The notes below the pieces were generated by a model. It had not been told where the DNA came from, made no database searches, and saw only the letters and a list, made by a program, of their open reading frames with translations. Both the position numbers and the translations under genes were made by a program. This document shows positions 41,284 through 49,977 of a DNA stretch of 64,000 bases, in pieces. Positions within the stretch are counted from its first letter, which is position 1. Each line of letters begins with the position of its first letter. This DNA is from Leishmania mexicana MHOM/GT/2001/U1103 (lineage: Eukaryota; Euglenozoa; Kinetoplastea; Trypanosomatida; Trypanosomatidae), in contig NC_018324.1 of assembly GCF_000234665.1 (NCBI RefSeq), positions 429,501-493,500 of the forward strand, written 5' to 3'.

Positions 41284-42918
41284 ATGGCCGACGCCGCAGC
41301 GTACCTCAAGCTTGGTAAAAAGATCCAGTCTAGTCGATTCGGATGGGCCGGTGTGGCTCGAGAGGAAGCAACCGTTCCCAACAACGACGGATATGCGGCG
41401 TCTGCTAGCGACGGTGGCACTTCTGGCATATATGTCACCTCCAACAGTACCACAAGTGGTTTGGTGGTGGTGCAAGTGCATGACGCACAGCGGGAGGTAC
41501 AGCAACTGCCAATGAAAAAGAAAAGGCTGGCGAAGCGATCGCGCAGCGGCAGCGATGAAAAGGACCGACTTGCAGCATCACCGGTGAAGTCGAACGCGAT
41601 GGTAACTGCTACACCTGCGACAAGCACAGGTCAGCCCCTCTCGGTGGACTTGTCCCCCAGAGGCGTAACCTTTGAAGATGGGTTGAATTTGACGAATGTG
41701 GCGTCGCCCACGGCGCCGGTTCCGCCGGTAGAAGGGGTGGCTCAGCGCATCAATCTCATGGCGAAGTGGTTTCCTGCGTCCTTGCAAGAGCGAAAACTTG
41801 ACGCGGCGGTGGCGCCGTCCATGATGTTTGTGGAGGCGACTGTCGACCGCGTGAACAAAATGCGTGAGTATGTCCTCATCCTCCGTTACGGCATCGAGGA
41901 TGTGGAGGCCCTCTTGGAAGAAACGCGGCAAACCCAGTCGAATGTGTGGGAAAAGGAGTCGGTAAACGACAATTCGACTCATCAGGGGTCACGGCGAGAT
42001 TACTGGGACCTGTCAAGCAGCGATGTTCGCGAGCTAGTGCGTTCGGTTGGTCTCCCGTCTTTCACGCAGGCGCTGGCTGAGTTTTCAGATGCGGTATTCA
42101 GCTCGCACTGGTCAGCGGCAGCCGCCGTCTACCGGCTCTTATCTCGGCGTCGCCGTGTTTGTGCGCCGATGGACTACAACATCAAGGCCTGGCATGATTA
42201 CCTCAATAATCACGGGCCAGAAGGCGGGTGCGCGCCACGGCTTTCAGATATCCTGTGGTTGAGTGCAGCTAGTACCTCGGCGATGTTCACCGCCACGGCA
42301 AGCCGGCTGTTGCGTGGCGCGCGCTCTTGCGCGGAACAGATCAGCGTGTCGGATGCTTCGCTGGACGACAGAGCATCATGCTCAGCGTCTGAGAGTGACG
42401 CCGGGTCCTCGGATCGACCGAGGTTCTTTGACAACACAGAGGCTGCGACTGAAGAGAATGAGCCGGTGCCGACGCGCGTCTGGTTGCTGACCGCGCCTGT
42501 TATCTTTCCGACGACGCTTAGTCCTGACCAGCGGGCGGTGCTCTCTTTTCTTCGTTTTCTCATGCCGACCTCTCACTCGTCGCGCGAGCGTACGACCTCA
42601 GTGGGCTACGGCGTGTGGCTCTTCGCGGCTTTCAGCGCGCTCGATATCCCGCTTGACCCTGACACAGACCGCCTGGCACATGACCTATTCCGCACCTGCT
42701 GCCGACATCTCCGCACACTCGCAGCTTGGCAGGGTGTCTCCGGCAGCACCCGCGACTTGCTGCTCAGCAAACTCCATGCTCGCAGCTCGGACGCGGCTCC
42801 GCCTTTGTATGCCTCCCTCGACGACATTTGCAGAGAGGATGTGCTGGCGCTCTACACGATCGTCGTCGTCCTTGCCCGCTTCTTCCGTCAGAACCAGGAC
42901 CATTTCATGCCTTTGTGA
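41284..42918 (+). CDS. Candidate Gemin2/SIP1-like SMN-complex protein
   Basis: Encodes 544 residues from ATG 41284 (MADAAAYLKLGKK). A longer frame from 40975 would add 103 residues of Cys/Pro/Ile-rich sequence typical of UTR, with a plausible splice acceptor inside it. The N-terminal third is disordered, with a basic KKKRLAKRSR patch (nuclear signal-like). The C-terminal region (about 405-544) has the Gemin2 order of blocks: a helix ending LSFLRFLMP, then GVWLFAAFSALDIPLDPDT, then LFRTCCRHLRTLAAWQ, and finally LYTIVVVLARFFRQNQDH, paralleling the human WLYALLACLEKPL, LARRCSEVR and LLICLVSRYFDQRD blocks. Gemin2 binds SMN and Sm proteins during snRNP assembly, needed here for trans-splicing. The match is by eye and moderate; a large acidic insertion (about 355-400) is unusual. 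Confidence 0.5.
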   Translation: MADAAAYLKLGKKIQSSRFGWAGVAREEATVPNNDGYAASASDGGTSGIYVTSNSTTSGLVVVQVHDAQREVQQLPMKKKRLAKRSRSGSDEKDRLAASPVKSNAMVTATPATSTGQPLSVDLSPRGVTFEDGLNLTNVASPTAPVPPVEGVAQRINLMAKWFPASLQERKLDAAVAPSMMFVEATVDRVNKMREYVLILRYGIEDVEALLEETRQTQSNVWEKESVNDNSTHQGSRRDYWDLSSSDVRELVRSVGLPSFTQALAEFSDAVFSSHWSAAAAVYRLLSRRRRVCAPMDYNIKAWHDYLNNHGPEGGCAPRLSDILWLSAASTSAMFTATASRLLRGARSCAEQISVSDASLDDRASCSASESDAGSSDRPRFFDNTEAATEENEPVPTRVWLLTAPVIFPTTLSPDQRAVLSFLRFLMPTSHSSRERTTSVGYGVWLFAAFSALDIPLDPDTDRLAHDLFRTCCRHLRTLAAWQGVSGSTRDLLLSKLHARSSDAAPPLYASLDDICREDVLALYTIVVVLARFFRQNQDHFMPL

Positions 42919-44333
42919 GTGTCTCCGCAACGCCGCTGGCAGATTACGATTCACGCCCGTTCCTTGCAGTGCGCCACGTGTTAGCCTGTATCTGTATCTC
43001 TGCGTGCTTGTGAGAGTGTGTTGGGAGTGACGTATTTGTGCGTATGTGCGTTCGCAATCGACATGATTGCAAGTCCCTCGAGCCAGCTGCCAGTAAAAGG
43101 TAGCCGAAAAGGAAAACAAGAAGCCAGCGGACTCGCTTGCCGTCATGGGCGGCCACAAAGTGATCCGATCCTCCATCATTTGGATCGTGTGGGAGGCCTG
43201 TTTTTTTCTTCTTGTTGGTTCCAGCGCTTTTGGTGACCTCTGATGGCCAGTGGAGCGGGGGAGGGGGCGCCGCGTCGTGGCACCAGGATCCAGGCACCCA
43301 CGCACAGTGTGTATATGCGGACGCCAAGCAGCCCGTCACCCCCCTCCCCCTGTGTCCCTGTTACCCCCGATCAACTTATGGCGGCGACAGGGCCAAGCAC
43401 CTACGGCGTCAGGTGGTGTGCGTGTGTGTTGGGGGAGGGGGTCTGCGTCACTCCGGGGGAGCGGAAGTGGTGAGAAGAGTTCGGGACACAGGCCGTGCTG
43501 GGGGTGACTCAGTCGGGTCATTGCAGCAACGTGTGTATACCGCTGCTGCGCACCGGGCTGATGGGAGCCTCTGGGTGGTTGAGAGAGAATGAAATTGAAC
43601 TTTTGTTGTGTGGCGAAAGAGACGCGGTAGCGCCTGAAAAAAAAATCGTTGGTGTCTAATGATAGCCACTGTGCACGATTTTAAAAGGTACTTGCACAGT
43701 TCTTACCGGGGCGCATGATAGGCAAGCCGAGGTAGTCCTCGTGGGATTGCTCTTGCCGCTCTCCTGCCCGGTCCTCTTACCTCTCATCTTCCTCGACAAC
43801 TATTCCGTCTCTGCCCTTCATCTTGCTCAATATTTTGGCATGCATTTGCTTTTTTTCGACTCTACTCCGTCCTGCATGGCAATTTGAAGCGAGAGACGAC
43901 GACGTACACTCTTGGTGCATTTCAGTTTTCTGTGTTGTTTGTATGCGTGTGGGCATGTGGGTGTGTCTGTCTGTCATTGGTGGCATTTCGTGTGTTCTCG
44001 CGGCATAGAATCTTCACTCATTTCTTGTTTTTGTGTGACTCGTCACCTCCGCACACACACACAAGCATACGCGTACATATACACGCATACAAACCGAAGC
44101 ACCCGGCGGGCCCTGACGGCGTTTCTTTTTGTTAATGGGCTGGGTTGTGGGAGTAGATTTATGAATACTGAACGCATAGACGACACCAACATATTTCGCA
44201 CGCCGCTCCCTCTTTCTTCCCAAGACAAACCACAAGCACACCGAAAACCAGCACCCCGTCGAACGAGCCCTCTCGCGCCACTGTTGATATCCGAGACGAC
44301 GCACGCCGACTCTCACACAGAGGAGTCACTGTC
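42919..44333. other. Intergenic spacer with a SIDER-like repeat
   Basis: Contains the third dispersed repeat (43234-43573) and, after it, a degenerate continuation to about 43640. A CA run (about 44054-44063) follows. No supported gene. Confidence 0.65.
43234..43573 (+). repeat. Dispersed repeat copy C (SIDER-like)
   Basis: 340 bp nearly identical to 2975-3314 (one difference seen) without indels. Beyond 43573 the similarity drops sharply but remains traceable (GAACTTTTGTTGTGTGGCGA against GAGTGTTTGCTGTATGGCTA). Confidence 0.75.
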
Positions 44334-45107
44334 ATGTTCACGTTGTTATGTTGCGCAGATTTGGCGGGCAAGAAGGTGAATCTTGAGATTGCCCTAGACA
44401 CCTTTCCGGCCACACTTCGGTGCCTGGAGAGTGACATCGCTCGTATTTTTAACCGTGAGGTGGAGGAGTCCGGTGGAGTAGAGCATAGCACAAGTCTGAC
44501 GGAAGCCTTTCAAGTAATGAGTGTCTTCATCTACGATGACGTGCTGCTGCGCTGGACAACGCTCAAATCACTGACACAGCTGCACGAGTACGACCAGCTG
44601 TATGTCTTTCAGCCGCAGACGCAGTGGCACGTGGACCTGCAGAAGGAGCTGCCACCCCCGCGGCCGCCAGCGCGCAGTCGAGCATCCTCCATGACCGGGA
44701 CCTTGGGCGCGTTTGCGTCGCTGCACGCCAACTGCCGCGCCTCCTCTCCGTGGCCGAAGAGCGGTATTAGCACTCGAGTTTCCGCCGCCGGGGATGTCGA
44801 TCCATCTCATTCATCTGTTCCGAGCCGGTCGCCGGCGCGAGCACAGTTGGAGGAGCATCGTCGTGAGGAGGAGCGACTGGGGCACCAGTTGTCAACTCTG
44901 CGGAGGGAGCGGGAGCGTCTCGAGCGTGAGGCGCAGCGGGAGGAGGAAGAGGAGCGTCGCCGCCGCTCCCTCGAGACGTACCGGGTGCTGAAGTGCAAGG
45001 AGGAAGAAATCTGGTCTCAGCGGGACGCATTAGCCAGAGCGGAGGAGGAGTTCCGGCAATTTCTGGTGGAGAAGCAGCGATTAATGGGGCAGTCCCCAAC
45101 GCCTTGA
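44334..45107 (+). CDS. Two-part protein: conserved N-terminal domain plus coiled coil
   Basis: Encodes 257 residues. Residues 1-105 look globular, with a block DDVLLRWTTLKSLTQLHEYDQLYVFQ-like stretch (roughly 65-92) and WHVDLQKELPPPRPP at its end; I believe related domains occur in other kinetoplastid cytoskeletal proteins, but cannot name the family. A Ser/Ala/Pro linker (about 106-165) leads to a strongly charged Arg/Glu-rich coiled coil (about 166-250). The layout suggests a structural or adaptor role, perhaps in the cytoskeleton; this is inference. Confidence 0.7.
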   Translation: MFTLLCCADLAGKKVNLEIALDTFPATLRCLESDIARIFNREVEESGGVEHSTSLTEAFQVMSVFIYDDVLLRWTTLKSLTQLHEYDQLYVFQPQTQWHVDLQKELPPPRPPARSRASSMTGTLGAFASLHANCRASSPWPKSGISTRVSAAGDVDPSHSSVPSRSPARAQLEEHRREEERLGHQLSTLRRERERLEREAQREEEEERRRRSLETYRVLKCKEEEIWSQRDALARAEEEFRQFLVEKQRLMGQSPTP

Positions 45108-45889
45108 GCGAGGGGAAGCCCCAGAAAATCACATGCCCTCGTGGCGCTGGCGTCTGCCGCGCACACTGGTGCACGTCCAGCGCCCAGTCCTCATTTTGCG
45201 CTTCCCCTCTGTCACTGGATGTCAAGGCCACTCTCCCCCTCCTTTCTCACTCGACTGTACATCAAGAACGCACACAGAGAAACGCAACAGAGGAACATAA
45301 CAATGACCTCGTCGAATATGCACGATGTCGGTTAGCACCCCTGCAGGAGTGGTGGTGACTCTAGTTCGGCGAAGCGCTTTGTCGGCGACTGGTGAGTACC
45401 GAGGCGTGTAGGCTCGTCGTGAACTAGAAGGGACTCTTTTAAGACACGCCGCTCCCTCGCTCGCTCTGTCTGCATGCATACGATGCTTATACTGGCACCC
45501 CTTTGCCGTGCTTCTCAACCTTTTGGTTGTGTATTCATGTATGCTTCTTCTCCTTTTCTGCACTTTGCTGTGTCTTTCCATCGGTCGTGTGTGCACGCCT
45601 CTCTGACGTCCACACAACCACGTCGTTCTGTAGGACGTCGGTGCCCGCAAAACGCCGCGGTGGTGTTTCCGGTGTATGCAGAGGGGACCCTCTGCTCATC
45701 GCATCGGGTGTGTCTTTGCGGTGTTTTTTTATTTGGGGGTATCAGGGGGGCCGAAATGCGCAAGTAATTTACCTCGGATAGCAAAAGACACACCGGTAAT
45801 CGCAGCGCCCTGCGCAGCCGTCTAGACCCCTTTGCGTGAGTGACATTCACGGTAAAGGCACATCATTTTTTAGTTCCCTTGCTGTGAAG
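45108..45889. other. Intergenic spacer
   Basis: Pyrimidine-rich around 45530-45580, T-rich at 45860-45880 with TTTTTAG just upstream of the next ATG. No supported gene. Confidence 0.6.
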
Positions 45890-47179
45890 ATGCAACCTGT
45901 CGCCGAGATGAGCTACGGCTCGTACGCGGCGTTACGCTCCTCGGCAAACGCGCTTCGTCGACCCAAATCGGACTACGGCATATCACTGGAGGCCAAGGGC
46001 CGTAGCCAAGGAAAGATCTCCAATAAGCGCACAAGCGCAAGCTCGTACACTGCGGCAGAGCAAACAGGACAGCACCTTAGTTCCCCGCGCTGGCCCTTCA
46101 TTTGTGAGACGGCGTGTGTGAAGCAGCCCACGACGACTGCGGCGAAGAGGACGACTTCTTTGCTTTCCGCCCCACGCGGTCAGCGTACGTCCACGCCGCA
46201 GCGCGGTCAGACGTCGCCGCGTGGTGAGCAGCACGTGACTATCGCTGGCTCTGATCATTACATGGATGACGCTGCCTCTGCACTTCTCTCGGAACTCCAG
46301 CAGGTGGTAGTGCGCGTGTCGCATCAGATGGTCGGGGAGCGGCGCTGTGCCGCTCAACAGCGCAAGCAAATCCGGGCGCTGGAGACGATCGTGGCGGAGC
46401 AAGACGCGATGCTGGATGCCCTGCGAACGCACTGTGATGCTGCACAGTGTGAAAACAGCCAGCTTCTGAAAGGCTACCAGCAGGAGTTACGCTGGCGGGG
46501 TGCCGACTCTGCTCAAGCAACTCGACGCAGTAGTGACATTTGTGGCACATCGGACACGCGCGTTTCAGCGGCGCAAGTAGACACCGTAGTCCTGGCTGAG
46601 TTCCGCCGGCTCTCTACCATTTATGAGTCGTGCTCTTTTAGCGGGTTCGACGATGTAACCCCTATTGTTGCTGCCGTGTTGCGGTCGCTGGCGACACAGT
46701 TACTTCAGCTGCGGGGTGCTGCGCGAAACGATGAAGCGGAAATAAGGAATATGTCAAAGGACGCGCAACCTGCTCCGCTGCAGCCTCATGCAGCATCCCC
46801 ACCGCTTCGTGCAAGTGCACCAGCAACTACGGCTTCTTCGTTCATGCCAGCTTTCAACAGGAGTGCTGCACCCACTGACGACCGCGGCAAGGCAGGGGTC
46901 GTGAACCGTGTGACGTCTGTGGCGGTCCTAGAAAAGCGAAAGAAAACATCAATGTTTGCAGCTGCCATAACACGACGGAACCATTCTCCCTCGGAGACAG
47001 CTGGTCGCACAAATGGCGAGCAGGCTGATTTTCACTGCGTCGATGTGGACGCCGGGACGAACGGCGATGCCGAGGCAGCAGCATCCATGGCCTCTGAGGC
47101 AAACGCATCGATTGCGAGCTCCGTGTACGAGGATGCGGCCTCCATTTTGTCTGACATACGTGCTCGCTACGGTCTGTAA
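45890..47179 (+). CDS. Coiled-coil protein of unknown function
   Basis: Encodes 429 residues from the first ATG; the frame is open back to a GTG at 45836. Basic and Ser/Thr-rich N-terminus, a coiled coil at about 150-205 (QRKQIRALETIVAEQDAMLD region), a second helical part around 230-290, then a low-complexity Ala/Ser/Pro region. It closes with an acidic segment and the terminal YEDAASILSDIRARYGL, which looks conserved. No catalytic motif or membrane segment. Possibly cytoskeletal; function unknown. Confidence 0.65.
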   Translation: MQPVAEMSYGSYAALRSSANALRRPKSDYGISLEAKGRSQGKISNKRTSASSYTAAEQTGQHLSSPRWPFICETACVKQPTTTAAKRTTSLLSAPRGQRTSTPQRGQTSPRGEQHVTIAGSDHYMDDAASALLSELQQVVVRVSHQMVGERRCAAQQRKQIRALETIVAEQDAMLDALRTHCDAAQCENSQLLKGYQQELRWRGADSAQATRRSSDICGTSDTRVSAAQVDTVVLAEFRRLSTIYESCSFSGFDDVTPIVAAVLRSLATQLLQLRGAARNDEAEIRNMSKDAQPAPLQPHAASPPLRASAPATTASSFMPAFNRSAAPTDDRGKAGVVNRVTSVAVLEKRKKTSMFAAAITRRNHSPSETAGRTNGEQADFHCVDVDAGTNGDAEAAASMASEANASIASSVYEDAASILSDIRARYGL

Positions 47180-47946
47180 CGTAGAGGGGTGCGAACAGCG
47201 ACAGTGCAGGTGCGTGTTTCGGAAAGAGAGACGCCTCGGGAGAAGGCCGTATGGCGAAACGAAAAGGGTGTCGCGCCGACGTTTGGCTTGCGTGCGCTTG
47301 CATGTCGTCCGAGGTGTGGTGTGCGGTGGGATGCCACAGTGCTGCCGACAACTAGGGCGCATGCACATACTCACACTCATGCGCATTGCGCAGGCAGTGG
47401 CAAACTACTATGTGATGCAATTTTCTTTTTCTAGAGGTGTGCCGGTGCGTAGATGGCAATGTTGTGACACTTAAAAAAATATCTGCACACACCCTTGCAA
47501 GAGGTACAGCGCTTGACTTCGTTGTAGCGAGTGAAGACCCGCATGGGCGCGTAAGTGGCTGTGTCCGTGTGCGCGTTGTCGATTCGCCGTTCGCTGGTTT
47601 CTGACTGGGAGCCGCGTATTCGCACGCTTGGGTGATGATGGTGCACACACCCCGCCGCCCCTATCTGCATGAAAGCCGGCCTCACCGTTTGTACGCGTCT
47701 GCACCTCGTTTCCACTTTGTTTCGACCTCATTCCTCATCTTCTCCCACACATGGACGACAATCTACGTAACCACGTACTTGTCTGACGACGCACCTTTGC
47801 GAGATACTCTGTTTCTTGTTGTCTGCGAAGTGGACAATCTATCCGTCACAGGTGATAGCACGACCACCCATCCGGTGTCCACGCTACACATACGCCCGCA
47901 CAGACTTCTACGTACCGACACGCTTTTTTTTCAGCACTCGGTCTCA
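47180..47946. other. Intergenic spacer
   Basis: No gene seen. Ends with a T8 pyrimidine run and CAG acceptor at 47933-47934. Confidence 0.6.
47933..47934 (+). promoter_or_regulatory. Candidate spliced-leader acceptor AG of the J-protein gene
   Basis: A T8 run followed by CAG, 12 nt before ATG 47947. It lies downstream of the alternative in-frame ATG at 47632 and so argues against that longer start. Confidence 0.6.
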
Positions 47947-49041
47947 ATGTGGAAAACGGTTTGTCGCAGCAAAGGTGCCGCATCTGCAATGCTTTCAGTC
48001 CGTTGTCGCCCAGCAATGTGTTGCCGTGCCCTCTTGGGCACCCGGTCATCCTTCCTCTCTGGCGTCGTGTCGACGACCGGCCCTGTGCTGGTGATGTCGG
48101 GGCGTCGCTGGTGCGCGACAACGCCGCCACACGGCACCGGCTCATCTGGTTCACAGTCCATAGATGAGGAGGCTGTCGTTCGCGCCGCCAAGTGGAGCTC
48201 GTCGAATTTCGAGGAACGACTGGGCTTTCGTACCGGTGAGACTATCACTGAGGAGCGTCTGAAGCGCCACTACCGCATTCTTGCGAAGCACTACCACCCG
48301 GACACGGCTGCGGGAAGCGGCCGCGGCAGCGGTGTACGGTACGAGGGGGAGACAAGCGCTGGGAAGGATGTTGCCTTCCAGAACATAAAAGAGGCGTACG
48401 ATGTGGTCAACGCGGCGGTGAAGCGAGGTGGTCGGCGGGGCGGCAATGCCTCCCGCGGCTCCGCCACGGCGGATTTCGCTGGAGGCTTCGAGTTCTCTGA
48501 CGAAGCGCGGCGTCGCTCTCAGATGCGACTCCTTGGCGACGCGGTCCTGCTTTTTATCTTCATGACAGTGGCCTTTATTGTAGTTGTGAGCAGCCACAAC
48601 AAGTCACGCATGCAATCTCGTTATCTTTGGCACCTGGTCGGGATCTTCTTTATAATTCAGCTCTTCCCACGGCTGTTTGCGGCGGCCATCCTCTTCGCTG
48701 TGCATTCGATGCATCTGCTCGAGAAAGCAACGCTGCAGGAGCAAGCGGCTATCTCGCTCATCGTGGAGCGGACTGAGAGGATATGCTCTGTGCAGCTGGA
48801 GGGTCTGAGGACCGAGGCGCAGCCGAACGTTGTAGTCCAAGTGACAACAACAGCAGACGCCAACAACGACGCTGCAGAGAGGGTGTCCTCGACACTCACC
48901 TTCGACAAGGGCGTCACAGCATTTACGCTACCTCTGCCAGTCGATTCGAGCTGTGTCTACCACGTCAAAGCAGTGGATGAGGCACGCAAGATAGTGCTGG
49001 TGGATCGGTCACTCTCGGCGAGGATGCCGGCAACCGTCTAG
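47947..49041 (+). CDS. Membrane-anchored DnaJ (J-domain) protein, probably mitochondrial
   Basis: Encodes 364 residues. The N-terminus (MWKTVCRSKGAASAM, then Arg/Cys/Ser-rich) resembles a mitochondrial targeting sequence. The J domain spans about 86-160, with the HPD tripeptide at 117-119 that stimulates Hsp70 ATPase and a Gly-rich insertion before the last helix. Two hydrophobic segments follow (about 196-215 and 228-253), then a C-terminal domain of beta-like character (about 275-364) with no known family. It likely recruits Hsp70 at an organelle membrane. The longer frame from 47632 is rejected because of the splice acceptor at 47933. Confidence 0.88.
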   Translation: MWKTVCRSKGAASAMLSVRCRPAMCCRALLGTRSSFLSGVVSTTGPVLVMSGRRWCATTPPHGTGSSGSQSIDEEAVVRAAKWSSSNFEERLGFRTGETITEERLKRHYRILAKHYHPDTAAGSGRGSGVRYEGETSAGKDVAFQNIKEAYDVVNAAVKRGGRRGGNASRGSATADFAGGFEFSDEARRRSQMRLLGDAVLLFIFMTVAFIVVVSSHNKSRMQSRYLWHLVGIFFIIQLFPRLFAAAILFAVHSMHLLEKATLQEQAAISLIVERTERICSVQLEGLRTEAQPNVVVQVTTTADANNDAAERVSSTLTFDKGVTAFTLPLPVDSSCVYHVKAVDEARKIVLVDRSLSARMPATV

Positions 49042-49977
49042 CGTACGGTAATCAGCCTCGACCATGCCTCTGTGGTTGTGTCATGACCGCCTTTGCCCGC
49101 TGTCTCCACTACAGCTAGAACGGTAGGTGCGAGCTGCTTGCGGGGACGCTTATGTAGAGGGAGGGGTTTCCGCGATAGGCGGCATAGGGAGGAGCAAACA
49201 TCATTCTGGCCTTCGCTTACTCTTCGGGCGCCTGTGTCGCAGAGTTCGCATCACGTGTCTGAGCTTTAAAGGACCTTTTCTTTTGTTGTTGCGTGTGTGC
49301 ATGCGTGCATATGCGTGTCATCACAGAGCCCACCGTCTCATCTTTTTGTAATGATGAAGCTACCTGTATTGCTAACCTCGCTGACCCTCGACCCCCGCGC
49401 TTTTGTGTGTGGTGTGTGCAGAGGGTGGGAGTAGTCTTCACCATCCACGGCAAAATCTCCGAGTAGCTGGGAGAGATGCGGAACACACAAGAAAGAGGAT
49501 GCTAGAAGACTCGAATTCTCTTCCTCCGCGAAGGCCGGACGCTTCGCCGGCACAGCTGAGGTCTTCTGTTACCTCGTCTCTCCCCTCACCCTTTCGTCCT
49601 CTGGCTTACTGACATCGACAGAGGCGCGCGTGATGTGCAGCACGTTTATGCCATGCGTCTTGTTGGCGCGCTTCTGCAGGCTAGACTTCTTTGTTGTGCG
49701 TGATTCTTCATCTCCCGCCGCTGCTGCTGCTGCCTCCCCCCCCCGCCCCCGCCTACATCCCGCTTGCTCACCATGGATCTGCTCTGCACGTCAAGCAACC
49801 TTCCCCTTCTCCCTCTCCGGAGTGATCAAGGCACGCGCACGCCAAACAGGAAAATAATAATTAACTAAACTCGACTACTTCACCACCTTCCTCAACGGAG
49901 AAAGCGGATCTGCCAAGCCGGCTCCGCTTGTTTGTTCGGTGCTGTCCTTTTCTTGTCCCACAATAGGTGCTCTAATC
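49042..49977. other. Intergenic spacer
   Basis: Unremarkable apart from a C run near 49736-49745 and pyrimidine-rich sequence up to 49960. No supported gene. Confidence 0.6.
49965..49966 (+). promoter_or_regulatory. Candidate spliced-leader acceptor AG of the Naa15 gene
   Basis: CTGTCCTTTTCTTGTCCC then AATAG, 12 nt before ATG 49978. Confidence 0.5.

Noticed and set aside
45508..45530. Sequence resembling the 5' end of U2 snRNA (TGCTTCTCAACCTTTTGG)
   Set aside because: The similarity is limited to about 18 bases in a T/C-rich spacer, with no continuing branch-site recognition or Sm-site sequence and no tRNA-like Pol III box nearby.
47632..47946. 105-codon N-terminal extension of the J-protein
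   Set aside because: A strong T8-CAG splice acceptor lies inside it, and the encoded residues look like translated UTR.
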